A DNA stretch of 64,000 nt from Deltaproteobacteria bacterium GWA2_38_16 (lineage in GTDB: Bacteria > Bdellovibrionota > JACOXK01 > 2-02-FULL-40-11). Positions 53,280 through 61,466 of this stretch are shown in pieces; position 1 is the first letter of the stretch; every line of letters begins with the position of its first letter. The DNA lies in NCBI GenBank assembly GCA_001797335.1, contig MGPE01000005.1, positions 186,001 to 250,000 of the forward strand. The letters run 5' to 3'. The notes below the pieces were generated by a model. The model was given only the letters and a program-made list of their open reading frames with translations, did not search any database and was not told the DNA's origin. Made by a program: the position numbers and the translations under genes.

Positions 53280-53936
53280 ATGGAACTAGAACTTTTTTCA
53301 CTTCTTAATTTTTTTACCAGGGTATTCATGGGGATTTTTGTTATTTTAGATCCCTTTGGGGCTTCTTCTCATTTTTTGGCACTAACTTCTCATCAAAAAG
53401 ATATGGTTAAAAAAGACATTGCTAAAAAAGCCTGTACAGTGGCCTTTGGTATTCTAGTATTTTTTAGCTTAGCCGGGGGGGCGCTCTTTAAGTACTTTGG
53501 ATTAACCCTAGCGGCCCTAAAAATTGCAGGGGGAGTGTTGTTATTTACCGTGGCCTTAAACATGCTTCATGGAAAAAGAGCTGGAGTGAGAACAACCCCC
53601 GAAGAAGAAAAAGAACATGAGTCTTTAGAAGATATTGCAGTGATTCCCATGGCCATTCCTTTACTGAGTGGTCCTGGAACCATTACTACCGTCATGGTGT
53701 TTGCTGGGGAAGCTCACTCGCTTATCAATTTGGGAATGGTGATTTTAGCCAGTTTTTTAGCTCTTCTTATTTCCTATATTATTTTATCTAATTCTGTGTA
53801 TCTTTTAAATATTCTTAAAACAACGGGAATTAAGATCTTAACCCGGATTATGGGTCTTATTATGTCTGTCATTGCGGTACAATTTGTGATTAATGGAATT
53901 ATTGATATTTTACCAACGTTATTAAAAAAGATATGA
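53280..53936 (+). CDS. MarC-family integral membrane protein
   Basis: 218 aa with about six helices. ILDPFGASSHFLALTSHQ at helix 1-2 and IPMAIPLLSGPGTITTVMV are the two signature half-repeats of MarC/SnatA proteins. Some members export amino acids; others have no known role. It overlaps the small downstream gene by 4 nt. Confidence 0.88.
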   Translation: MELELFSLLNFFTRVFMGIFVILDPFGASSHFLALTSHQKDMVKKDIAKKACTVAFGILVFFSLAGGALFKYFGLTLAALKIAGGVLLFTVALNMLHGKRAGVRTTPEEEKEHESLEDIAVIPMAIPLLSGPGTITTVMVFAGEAHSLINLGMVILASFLALLISYIILSNSVYLLNILKTTGIKILTRIMGLIMSVIAVQFVINGIIDILPTLLKKI

Positions 53937-54157
53937 AGTCTATTTTTAAAATGATTGATCTGGTTGAAAAGGCGATGGCGTCTCACAAAACCGTTACCGT
54001 CATTGATAAGAGTGGAAAATTCTTAAAAGGGGAGCTCTACGATCACTATGTACGTTTGTCTGCTGATAAACTTCGAGGGAAAATTAAATTGAGATTGGTG
54101 GCAGATCAAAAAGAAGTTGAAGTAGATGTCAATGACATCCTAGACATTCAAATCTAA
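53933..54157 (+). CDS. Small beta-barrel-like protein, unknown function
   Basis: 74 aa. After a short helix (FKMIDLVEKAMASHK) come about five short strands (TVTVIDKSGKFLKGELYDH, VRLSADK, KIKLRLV, KEVEVDVNDILDIQI), a pattern like an SH3 or Sm/Hfq-like barrel. That reading is from strand pattern only. The 4-nt overlap with marC supports a real gene. Its 3' end runs into the large inverted repeat. Confidence 0.6.
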   Translation: MKSIFKMIDLVEKAMASHKTVTVIDKSGKFLKGELYDHYVRLSADKLRGKIKLRLVADQKEVEVDVNDILDIQI

Positions 54158-54275
54158 TCGCACACTTTTGAGTTTATACTTCGTTCTCGCATCGCTCAAA
54201 TCCTCAACGTATATTAAATACGCCTCGGATTTTCGCTCAGCTCGGGGCCTTGTCTAAACTCAAAATTGAGCGATT
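54156..54275. repeat. Long nested inverted repeat between convergent genes
   Basis: Outer arms AATCGC/GCGATT (54156-54161, 54270-54275), then a perfect 11-bp stem TTTTGAGTTTA/TAAACTCAAAA (54166-54176, 54255-54265). Inner stems are AAATCC/GGATTT (54198-54203, 54227-54232) and GTAT/ATAC. It fills the whole gap between the 74-aa gene and the AsmA gene and can fold on either strand. It may be a two-way terminator or a repeat-family element. Confidence 0.75.
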
Positions 54276-54277
54276 AT

Positions 54278-57200
54278 TTATGGGAGGGTATCTTTTAAGA
54301 GGTCTTCTATTAGGTTTCCCTTAGTTTCTTCTTTTTCTTCTCCTTCAGGTTTTTTAGGTTCTTCCTTTTTCTTGGGAGAAAGAATCTTTTCAAATGCTCC
54401 TTGTACCGTATTCTGTAACAATTTCCCAACATCCGGAAGTGGAGTAGGGGAGGAGAGGGTGCCTGTCACCGTAAAAGGAATTTGTTTATTGAGATCTTCA
54501 GTTTCTGATAAATAATAGTTTCCCGTGTAATCTAAGCTACCATCAAATCCCAATGCTCCTTGGCATTTTAAGAGGTGGCTTTTTCCTTTTAGGAAAATAT
54601 CTAGGGTGATGAGTTTTTGATTTTTAATAATTAAAGAGGTTTGTAACACAGAAAAATCATCGCTTAAATTTACATTAGGTGCCACTTGATTTAAAATAGG
54701 AATGCCTGCAATGGCTTCTGTTAAATTAAAAATTTTAAAATGGCCATTTTTAATAATGGTTTTTCCTTTACCGGCCATTGATTTTTGAATTTGTTCACCC
54801 TCTAGACCAGTCATAGATACATTCATGTCGGCATCTAATGAACCAGAAAGTTTATCCTTAAGTTTACTAGACTGTGCCGTTAGAAATTTTTCCATATTGA
54901 GTTTTTGAAGATGCGCTTCAATATCTGTGACAGGATCTTTTTTATTTAAGTTTAAGGTTGTTTTAGCATTAAATTTCCCATCATAAAAATCAAATTGTAG
55001 AGGATCAATGGTAAGGAGTTTATCTTTATAGGTCATTTTAGATTCTACATTCCAAAATTTAAAGGTTTTATAAGTGGCTTTGGTTAAAGAAATTTTACCA
55101 TTGAAGGTGAGTCGTTTTAAGAGAGGATTTTCTGACAAGGGAGGTGAAGATGGTTTCTTTCCTGTTTTTTTTTCTATGGGTTTTTCTTCTTTTTCCTCTT
55201 GATCTTTTGAAATGGGAAGATATTCAAGCGCTTGAGAGGAAAGGGTAAAATTGATATTGATCGGTTTTGTGTTATCTAAAAGACTTCCTTTTAGATCTGT
55301 TTCAAACCTTAAATTTCCTGTTAGAGGGGCTTTTTTTAAAGAAGGTAAAAATTCCGAAAACTCAGAAAGGGATACCGAAGATGTTTGAAGATGGATGTTA
55401 TCAGTCGTGGAGCCTTGGATGTCCAGAGCTGTTTCTTTAAGGAGAAGTTTTGTATCCTTGAAGGTTATAGAATCTTCCTGGGACTGGATATTAAGATCTA
55501 AGGTGAAAGGGATTTTTTCTGGTTTTATAAAGGTGTTTTTAAGATGAATATCCATATCAGTTAAATTGATTTTTCCTAAAATGTTGAGTTTTTGAATTTT
55601 TCTTTTGGAATAGGAAACATCGCTTGTGACATCAACTAAAAAGGGGCCTTTAATTTGAACAGATTTAGATTGGATCAGGGTTTGGGGAATTTCTCCAGAA
55701 ACTTCATGAAGAGCCAAAGTGCCGTTTAAAGATAAATCTTTAGGTCCATCCAGAGGTAATTGTAATTGGATAGATTTAAATTCAACAGTGCCTAAAAATT
55801 TATTTTTAATAGATGGGAAGAATTGATTCCATTCTGAAAGGGAAAAGGGTTTGCTGTCTATGGCTAACTGGCATGTTTTTTTTGTATCAGAAGAAAAATT
55901 TGAAACGGTTCCTTTCATATGAGTTTCTAAGTTGTGAAATAATAGGTTTAGTGTGGATAGGGTAAGCTGATTATTCTTTAAACTGGCTTTTAAAGTAAAA
56001 GAAAGAGGGATTTGGGCAGGTTTATAAAATTCATTTTTAAATCGAAGAGCGGCTTGGGAGAGATCTGCTTTTGTATCCAGCGAAAGTTCTTTTATCTTTT
56101 TTTTTGAAATTAAAAAAGAGGTGGTGGTTGAAAAAAGGATTGGTCCTTCTGAGCTCCACGGTTTTGATTGTGTAAATTTTGGATTAAATTCCAGACGTCC
56201 CCCTTCAGAGGTCATGAGTTTTCCACTGATGTCTAAGCTTTCTATTTGGGTGGGATCTCCTTTTATAGTCAAAGAAGGGAGAGAAAGTTTTCCCTTAAAA
56301 TGGATTGGAAAAGAGGGAGGGGAATATTTTTCCAAGGTATCAGAAGAAAAAGTGTTTGTAGAAAGGGTAAGATCTATGGAGGGTGTAGGAAGAAGGTGAA
56401 TAAGGCCATTGGTTTTAAGGGCAATATCATCTATGGTTAAGGTGGTAGCTCCCAGAGAAATATTTTTTTCATTTTCTTTTTCTTCATAAATCCCATTTCC
56501 TTTAAGGCGTAGGAGTTTTCCCTTGGGTTTAGACCATTTGTTTTCAAAATTTAAAAGTAGTGGGGTTAAATCAAGTTCATAATCTTTTAAATCAATCCGG
56601 GTAGGTTTATTATTTTTAATTTGAAAATGGCCTTTGAAGCGAACACTGCCCACTCCCTCCATCATGATTTTTTTATCGGTAAAGAGAGGTTGTAGAAAAG
56701 AAGGGATTTCTCCTTGTAGTTTTTGAACGTCAATGTCTCCTTCCCCCTCTTCCATTAAAAAGGGCGTCAAAGTGCCCTTTGAAGAAAGTTTAAGTGATAC
56801 ATCATATTCATTTTGTAACTTTTTAGAATTGCTCTTTTCTTTAGTTTCTTGTTTTGGAGTAGAAGCTTGTAAAGATGTTTCTATATCAAAGCGAGGATTT
56901 TTAAAATCTAAAAGCGTGCCTTTGAGCTGTACAGCGCCCATAGGGAGGTCTAAGGACAGATTTTCAAAAACAATGTTTTCTTTACTCAGAATGCCTTTAA
57001 ATTTAATACGGAGTTTTTCTCCCATTTCTTTTTTAGCAAACGGAGTTTCAATTTTTAAAGAATCAAGTTCAGAAGAAATATTTATAGAGAATGGTTCTTT
57101 AGAAATCAGGGGATTTGAAAAAGTCCCCTTCATATTTATGGGGCCTTCAAGGGTAATATTATTTTTAGTAGAAAGAGGAAGAGAGGCTTGAAACTGAAAA

Positions 57201-57805
57201 GAAAGTGGATCTTTTAAATTTAAAGGGCCTATATTTAAAGCAATAGTTTGGAGTTTTGTGGCCGTACCATTGGACTCAAAATAGGCTATTTCTCCATCAA
57301 TGATTTCGACATATACACTGCTTCGAAGAATGAGTGCTCCTAAAAATCCTTTGGGCAATTGTTCCTTAAAAGAAACAGAGGGAGACGTTTTTGTGGGTGT
57401 CGGGGTTTCAGATGGTTTTTCTTTAAAGAGTTTTGAAGAATTTAGCTCTTTTTTATCATTTTCATAAATTTGAATTTTAGGTTTTGTGAGCGTGATTTGA
57501 ACATTAGGGGTTCCAAATAAAGATCTTAACGCACCAAAATAAACTTTAGCCTGTTCCACTTCTAAAAGAGGGGTTTGAGGAAAATCTGGGGGATTTAAAA
57601 TTTTAATACCCTGCACTTCTATGCCAAGGCCTTGGATAATAGAAAGTTCTAATTTTCCTAATTCTACTTTTCCATTAAGTTCTTCTCCAATAGCTTTTTC
57701 AATCTGAGGTTTAAGGTAGTTAATGTCGACAAAGAAAGGGATGAGAAATGCTGTAACGACTAAAAGGAAAAGAATGATTCCAAGGCCAATGAGAACTTTT
57801 TTCAT
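54278..57805 (-). CDS. AsmA-family envelope protein
   Basis: 1175 aa. One N-terminal membrane helix (VLIGLGIILFLLVVTAFLIP) is followed by FVDINYLKPQIEKAIGEELN, the AsmA N-terminal signature, and a long chain of beta strands. Low-complexity Pro/Glu/Lys linkers occur near residues 140 and 890. The C-terminal AsmA region has MAGKGKTIIKNGHFKIFNLTEAI. AsmA-like proteins are thought to bridge the periplasm and guide lipids to the outer membrane. It overlaps pgi by 4 nt. Confidence 0.9.
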   Translation of the reverse strand: MKKVLIGLGIILFLLVVTAFLIPFFVDINYLKPQIEKAIGEELNGKVELGKLELSIIQGLGIEVQGIKILNPPDFPQTPLLEVEQAKVYFGALRSLFGTPNVQITLTKPKIQIYENDKKELNSSKLFKEKPSETPTPTKTSPSVSFKEQLPKGFLGALILRSSVYVEIIDGEIAYFESNGTATKLQTIALNIGPLNLKDPLSFQFQASLPLSTKNNITLEGPINMKGTFSNPLISKEPFSINISSELDSLKIETPFAKKEMGEKLRIKFKGILSKENIVFENLSLDLPMGAVQLKGTLLDFKNPRFDIETSLQASTPKQETKEKSNSKKLQNEYDVSLKLSSKGTLTPFLMEEGEGDIDVQKLQGEIPSFLQPLFTDKKIMMEGVGSVRFKGHFQIKNNKPTRIDLKDYELDLTPLLLNFENKWSKPKGKLLRLKGNGIYEEKENEKNISLGATTLTIDDIALKTNGLIHLLPTPSIDLTLSTNTFSSDTLEKYSPPSFPIHFKGKLSLPSLTIKGDPTQIESLDISGKLMTSEGGRLEFNPKFTQSKPWSSEGPILFSTTTSFLISKKKIKELSLDTKADLSQAALRFKNEFYKPAQIPLSFTLKASLKNNQLTLSTLNLLFHNLETHMKGTVSNFSSDTKKTCQLAIDSKPFSLSEWNQFFPSIKNKFLGTVEFKSIQLQLPLDGPKDLSLNGTLALHEVSGEIPQTLIQSKSVQIKGPFLVDVTSDVSYSKRKIQKLNILGKINLTDMDIHLKNTFIKPEKIPFTLDLNIQSQEDSITFKDTKLLLKETALDIQGSTTDNIHLQTSSVSLSEFSEFLPSLKKAPLTGNLRFETDLKGSLLDNTKPININFTLSSQALEYLPISKDQEEKEEKPIEKKTGKKPSSPPLSENPLLKRLTFNGKISLTKATYKTFKFWNVESKMTYKDKLLTIDPLQFDFYDGKFNAKTTLNLNKKDPVTDIEAHLQKLNMEKFLTAQSSKLKDKLSGSLDADMNVSMTGLEGEQIQKSMAGKGKTIIKNGHFKIFNLTEAIAGIPILNQVAPNVNLSDDFSVLQTSLIIKNQKLITLDIFLKGKSHLLKCQGALGFDGSLDYTGNYYLSETEDLNKQIPFTVTGTLSSPTPLPDVGKLLQNTVQGAFEKILSPKKKEEPKKPEGEEKEETKGNLIEDLLKDTLP

Positions 57806-59055
57806 CTCACCTGTTTATTTTGTAAAAATTCAATGGCCCATTTTTTGCCATTTTCAACAGCCGGTTGGTCAAAAGGATTGATTTCATAGAGAAACCCACT
57901 GATGGCTGTAGCCAACTCAAAATGATAAAAAAGCGCCCCTAATGTATAAGCCGATAATTCAGGTAAAGAAATTCGGCAAAATGGATTTTCAAATTCAGTG
58001 AGGGATTTTTCAGTGGCTTTTTCTTCAGCTTTTAAAATATTTTCGAGGGGGATATTTTTAAGGTATGAGAAATTTTTTAAAATAGGTGAATTTGGGATAT
58101 TTAAATGATGTTCATGTTTTTCTAAGGTAATCAGCGTATACCATTTATCCTGAGGTCCTTGTAAAAAAAGTTGAAGAAGTGAATGTTGATCTTGAGTTCC
58201 AATGGCCTTTAGAGGGGTAGGGCCTGAAGAATCCGATTTGGCTAAGCTTTCAGCCCAGAGTTGACAAAACCAATCCCCAAGGGTGCTGAGTCTTTCGTCA
58301 TAGGGAAATAAAACAGTGAGAGGTTTTTTAAGTAGCCGATGAGCTCCATAGGCCAAGGTTCCATAGAAGTAGGCATCATGATTATGTTGATCCACCCATT
58401 GAGCACCTTCTAAGAGGTCATCAATTGAAATTCCAGCTACGAGCATGGGGAAAAGTCCAACAGGAGACAAAACAGAATACCGCCCCCCCACATTAAAAGG
58501 AATGGGAAACAGGGGAAGGGAATACTCTTTGGCTATGGTATTTAAGAAATTTTCTTTTGGTTCGGTGGTGACAATGACTCGTTCTTTTAGCTCTTTTGGA
58601 GAAATGGTATTTTTTAATTTTTCAAAAATAATAAAAAAGATACTTAAGGTTTCCAGGGTAGATCCTGATTTTGAAATAACATTAATGGCTGTCTTTTTTA
58701 AATCAATGGTTTCTAGAAGATGGTTTAAGGTATCTGGGTTTGGATTTTCTAAAAAATAAATTTTGGGAGTTTTGGAATTTTTTAAAGCATGAAGTGCGGC
58801 CTTAGCCCCAAGACTGGATCCCCCAATTCCAATGACTAAGAGGGTGTCGCAGGTTTGAGATATTTTTTTCGCTACTTTTTTAAGTTCGGATAAATTTTTT
58901 TGATAAGGGAGTTTTGAAAAACCAATTTCTCCTAGCTCTATTTTTTGTTTAAAATTTTTCTTAGCCACTTCTCGTTTCTTAAAAAGGGTGTGGAGCTGTA
59001 CCGTCGAAAATTGATCGGTGAGTTTTGAGAAATCTAGTGTGAGAGGTTCATTCAT
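57802..59055 (-). CDS. pgi: Glucose-6-phosphate isomerase, short form
   Basis: 417 aa from ATG 59055; no clear ribosome-binding site is visible, so the start is tentative, but a longer start would run into the divergent thioesterase gene. Motifs: VIGIGGSSLGAKAAL, the sugar-phosphate site VISKSGSTLETL, VGGRYSVLSPVGLFP, and the late QPAVENGKKWAIEFL with the catalytic Lys. The length fits the Bacillus-type, shorter PGI group. It overlaps the AsmA gene by 4 nt. Confidence 0.93.
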   Translation of the reverse strand: MNEPLTLDFSKLTDQFSTVQLHTLFKKREVAKKNFKQKIELGEIGFSKLPYQKNLSELKKVAKKISQTCDTLLVIGIGGSSLGAKAALHALKNSKTPKIYFLENPNPDTLNHLLETIDLKKTAINVISKSGSTLETLSIFFIIFEKLKNTISPKELKERVIVTTEPKENFLNTIAKEYSLPLFPIPFNVGGRYSVLSPVGLFPMLVAGISIDDLLEGAQWVDQHNHDAYFYGTLAYGAHRLLKKPLTVLFPYDERLSTLGDWFCQLWAESLAKSDSSGPTPLKAIGTQDQHSLLQLFLQGPQDKWYTLITLEKHEHHLNIPNSPILKNFSYLKNIPLENILKAEEKATEKSLTEFENPFCRISLPELSAYTLGALFYHFELATAISGFLYEINPFDQPAVENGKKWAIEFLQNKQVR

Positions 59056-59173
59056 ATTGGGGCTAGTATTAAAGGAGAGAGCACTATTGTCAATTAAAAA
59101 CTCTTTAAAAATAAAAATTTTATTTTTCAGCCTCTTTGTTTCAATTGACAGTATTTCATAAATTGATTTATGA

Positions 59174-59653
59174 ATGATCACTTATATGAAAACCGTAAAA
59201 GAATCCGCTGTTGAAATGACAGAGATTGTCATGCCACAAGATACCAATACCTTAGGGACTATTTTTGGTGGAAAGGTCATGCAGTGGATGGATATTGCGG
59301 CGGCTATTTGTGGTTTTCGTCATTGCCGAACTGCGGTCGTAACGGCTTCTGTAGATACATTAAGTTTTCATTACGCAATTAAAACTGGAAATATTGTTTC
59401 TATTAAAGCCAGTGTGAATTATACGGCTAATACCTCTATGGAAATTGGGGTGTGTGTTTATGCAGAAGATCCTTTGTCTGGAGAAAAAAAACATGCTTCC
59501 AGTGCTTATTTTACTTTTGTAGCGGTAGATGGAAAAGGGCGGCCTATAGCTGTTCCTAAAGTTATTCCGGAAACAAAAGACGAGAAAAGAAGATACCGGG
59601 AAGCTCAGGAACGAAGAAAAATTAGACTTCAAATGAGGAAAAAAAGCACATGA
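59174..59653 (+). CDS. Acyl-CoA thioesterase, YciA/BACH-type hotdog protein
   Basis: 159 aa; ATG 59186 is an alternative start. The catalytic region [28 protein letters not shown], with Asn and the GG-x-V-MQWMD helix, is the mark of cytosolic long-chain acyl-CoA hydrolases of the YciA/BACH type. The C-terminus is basic ([19 protein letters not shown]). It overlaps rph by 4 nt. Confidence 0.9.
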   Translation: MITYMKTVKESAVEMTEIVMPQDTNTLGTIFGGKVMQWMDIAAAICGFRHCRTAVVTASVDTLSFHYAIKTGNIVSIKASVNYTANTSMEIGVCVYAEDPLSGEKKHASSAYFTFVAVDGKGRPIAVPKVIPETKDEKRRYREAQERRKIRLQMRKKST

Positions 59654-60363
59654 GACCTGGGAATAGAAAAAATGATGAACATCGTCCTTTTAAAATTACC
59701 CATAACTTTCTTTTATATCCTCAAGGTTCGGTACTGGTAGAGTGTGGTAATACGAAAGTGATTTGTACGGCCATTGTAGAAGAAGAGGTCCCTCCTTTTT
59801 TAAAGAAAACGGGAACAGGGTGGATAACAGCAGAATATTCGATGCTTCCTGGGGCAACCTCTGTTCGTTCTAAACGAGAACGTTATAAGGTGGGTGGCCG
59901 GACGGCTGAGATTCAGCGACTCATTGGTAGATCTTTAAGGGCAGTGGTGGATACCAAGCTTTTAGGAGAACGATCTGTTTTGATTGATTGCGATGTAATT
60001 CAGGCCGATGGGGGAACTCGGACGGCATCTATTACAGGAGCTTTTGTGGCGTTAACGCAAGCACTTCTTAAATTAAAAGAAGCTGGAAAAATTTCAAAAT
60101 TTCCTATTCAAGATTTTTTGGCTGCCACCAGTTTGGGAATAGTTGATGGAGAGATGAGATTAGACTTAGAATATACAGAAGATTCTAAAGCCGATGTGGA
60201 CATGAATTTAGTGATGACCAGTTCTGGAAAAATTGTTGAGATTCAAAATACAGCTGAAAAAGTTCCTTTTTCTAAGGATACTTTAGATGGCATGTTTGAA
60301 TTGGGTTGGAAAGGGATTCAATCTCTAATTCAAATTCAAAAAAGTATTATTCGCCTGCCTTAA
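59650..60363 (+). CDS. rph: Ribonuclease PH
   Basis: 237 aa. A phosphate-dependent 3' exonuclease for tRNA maturation. Motifs: the [16 protein letters not shown] start, [31 protein letters not shown], the [20 protein letters not shown] phosphate-binding arginines, and [19 protein letters not shown]. The length is normal. Confidence 0.97.
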   Translation: MRPGNRKNDEHRPFKITHNFLLYPQGSVLVECGNTKVICTAIVEEEVPPFLKKTGTGWITAEYSMLPGATSVRSKRERYKVGGRTAEIQRLIGRSLRAVVDTKLLGERSVLIDCDVIQADGGTRTASITGAFVALTQALLKLKEAGKISKFPIQDFLAATSLGIVDGEMRLDLEYTEDSKADVDMNLVMTSSGKIVEIQNTAEKVPFSKDTLDGMFELGWKGIQSLIQIQKSIIRLP

Positions 60364-60364
60364 G

Positions 60365-60724
60365 CTATTTAAAGAAGATCATTTTTAAAGAGATTAAAAA
60401 CAAAACAACTCCAAAAATTTTTTCCAAGACAACGCTTGAAAGTGAGGTGGCACATTTTGCTCCCAGCCATCCGCCCAGAAAAAATCCAATACACACAAAG
60501 GCTGCAATTTTTAAATTTACATGTCCTTGTTGATAATACTGAAGGGCCGCCAGAAGTCCAATGGGAGGGACCATCAGGGCCAATGTTGTTCCTTGTGCTT
60601 CATGCTGTGATAGGCCAAATAAAAAAATAAGGGCTGGAATAATAATAATTCCCCCTCCAATACCAATGAGCCCACTTAAAGTCCCTGCCACAATTCCTAA
60701 GAGTGAATACCACAGTATCATCAT
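60365..60724 (-). CDS. Half-size TSUP (TauE/SafE) family protein
   Basis: 119 aa, four helices, only one half of the usual eight-helix transporter. The segment LSGLIGIGGGIIIIPALIFLFG is the family signature, followed by EAQGTTLALMVPPIGLLAA. Its ends look clean, so it is probably a true short member that pairs with itself rather than a fragment. It converges with rph with a 1-nt gap. Its substrate is unknown. Confidence 0.8.
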   Translation of the reverse strand: MMILWYSLLGIVAGTLSGLIGIGGGIIIIPALIFLFGLSQHEAQGTTLALMVPPIGLLAALQYYQQGHVNLKIAAFVCIGFFLGGWLGAKCATSLSSVVLEKIFGVVLFLISLKMIFFK

Positions 60725-60740
60725 CTATTTTTTCCTCCCT

Positions 60741-60766
60741 GTCATCCCCGATCAGATCGGGGATCT
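60741..60766. repeat. GTCAT palindromic element, intergenic
   Basis: GTC, then arms ATCCCCGATC (60744-60753) and GATCGGGGAT (60755-60764) around a single A. It lies 16 bases before the start of the half-size TSUP gene (minus strand), so it may be within its leader. Confidence 0.88.
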
Positions 60767-60840
60767 AGTTTTATAGACATTATATGCTGGGGAGTGTAAA
60801 TTTTAAATGACTATTTTTTAAAAAAATATTAACATTTTTT

Positions 60841-60902
60841 GTCATTCCCGCGAAAGCGGGAATCTATAAGAATGGATCCCCCGGTCAAGCCGGGGGATGA
60901 CA
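60841..60902. repeat. Composite double-hairpin repeat bounded by GTCAT and ATGAC
   Basis: Two palindromes head to head. The first has arms ATTCCCGC/GCGGGAAT (60844-60851, 60856-60863); the second has arms ATCCCCCGG/CCGGGGGAT (60876-60884, 60890-60898). The whole is framed by GTCAT at the left and ATGAC at the right. The remainder of 60725-60935 is AT-rich with no gene. Confidence 0.88.
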
Positions 60903-60935
60903 ACGTAGTATTCGCCAAAATTGGAGTGATTATAA

Positions 60936-61010
60936 CGGGGTGTGGCTCAGCCTGGCTAGAGCACCTGCTTTGGGAGCAGGGAGTCGCCGGTTCAAATCCG
61001 GCCACCCCGA
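60936..61010 (+). tRNA. tRNA-Pro (TGG)
   Basis: The acceptor arm pairs CGGGGTG with CACCCCG, the D arm is GCTCAGCCTGGCTAGAGC, the anticodon stem CCTGC/GCAGG encloses TTTGGGA (anticodon TGG), and the T arm is GCCGGTTCAAATCCGGC. The discriminator is A and no CCA is encoded. The release-factor-like gene starts 9 bases later. Confidence 0.96.
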
Positions 61011-61018
61011 AATTTTAG

Positions 61019-61420
61019 GTGATTTCCTTAGAAAAGCAAAAAGTATTAGAAGAGAGGATGCGAAAACTGGGGATCTTGGAACAAGATCTCGAAGAGTCTT
61101 TTGTCCGGTCTCAAGGAGCGGGAGGACAGAAGGTTAATAAAAGTTCTAGCTGCGTTCGACTAGTGCATCGCCCAACAGGGATTGAGGTAAAATGCCAGAT
61201 CTCAAGACACCAGACAGAAAATCGTTTTTTAGCCCTCCGGATTTTATGTGATAAATACGAAACCCAGATACTAAAGGTCCAGTCTGAGAAAGATCGCGAA
61301 ATCTATCGAATCCGAAAGCAAAAAAAACGTCGTTCCCGCCGATCTAAAGAAAAGATGCTGGCCGATAAAAAAGCGCATGCCCAGAAAAAACAACTCAGAA
61401 AAGTGATCAAATATCCTTGA
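61019..61420 (+). CDS. Stand-alone GGQ release-factor-like protein
   Basis: 133 aa from a GTG start. It contains only the peptidyl-tRNA hydrolysis domain of class I release factors: SQGAGGQKVNKSSSCVRLVH carries the GGQ loop, and the tail is strongly basic (RKQKKRRSRRSKEKMLADKK). It lacks the codon-recognition domain, so it resembles rescue factors of the ArfB/C12orf65 type that free stalled ribosomes. The gene follows tRNA-Pro by 8 bases and may share its transcript. Confidence 0.85.
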   Translation: MISLEKQKVLEERMRKLGILEQDLEESFVRSQGAGGQKVNKSSSCVRLVHRPTGIEVKCQISRHQTENRFLALRILCDKYETQILKVQSEKDREIYRIRKQKKRRSRRSKEKMLADKKAHAQKKQLRKVIKYP

Positions 61421-61466
61421 GTTTATTATGGGTTCTGGTAATGGTTTGAACTGCGGAGGGTCTCAT

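Noticed and set aside
60365-60724. Half-size TSUP gene as a truncated pseudogene
   Set aside because: It has a complete four-helix unit with clean start and stop, and short members of this family are known, so a functional dimer is more likely.
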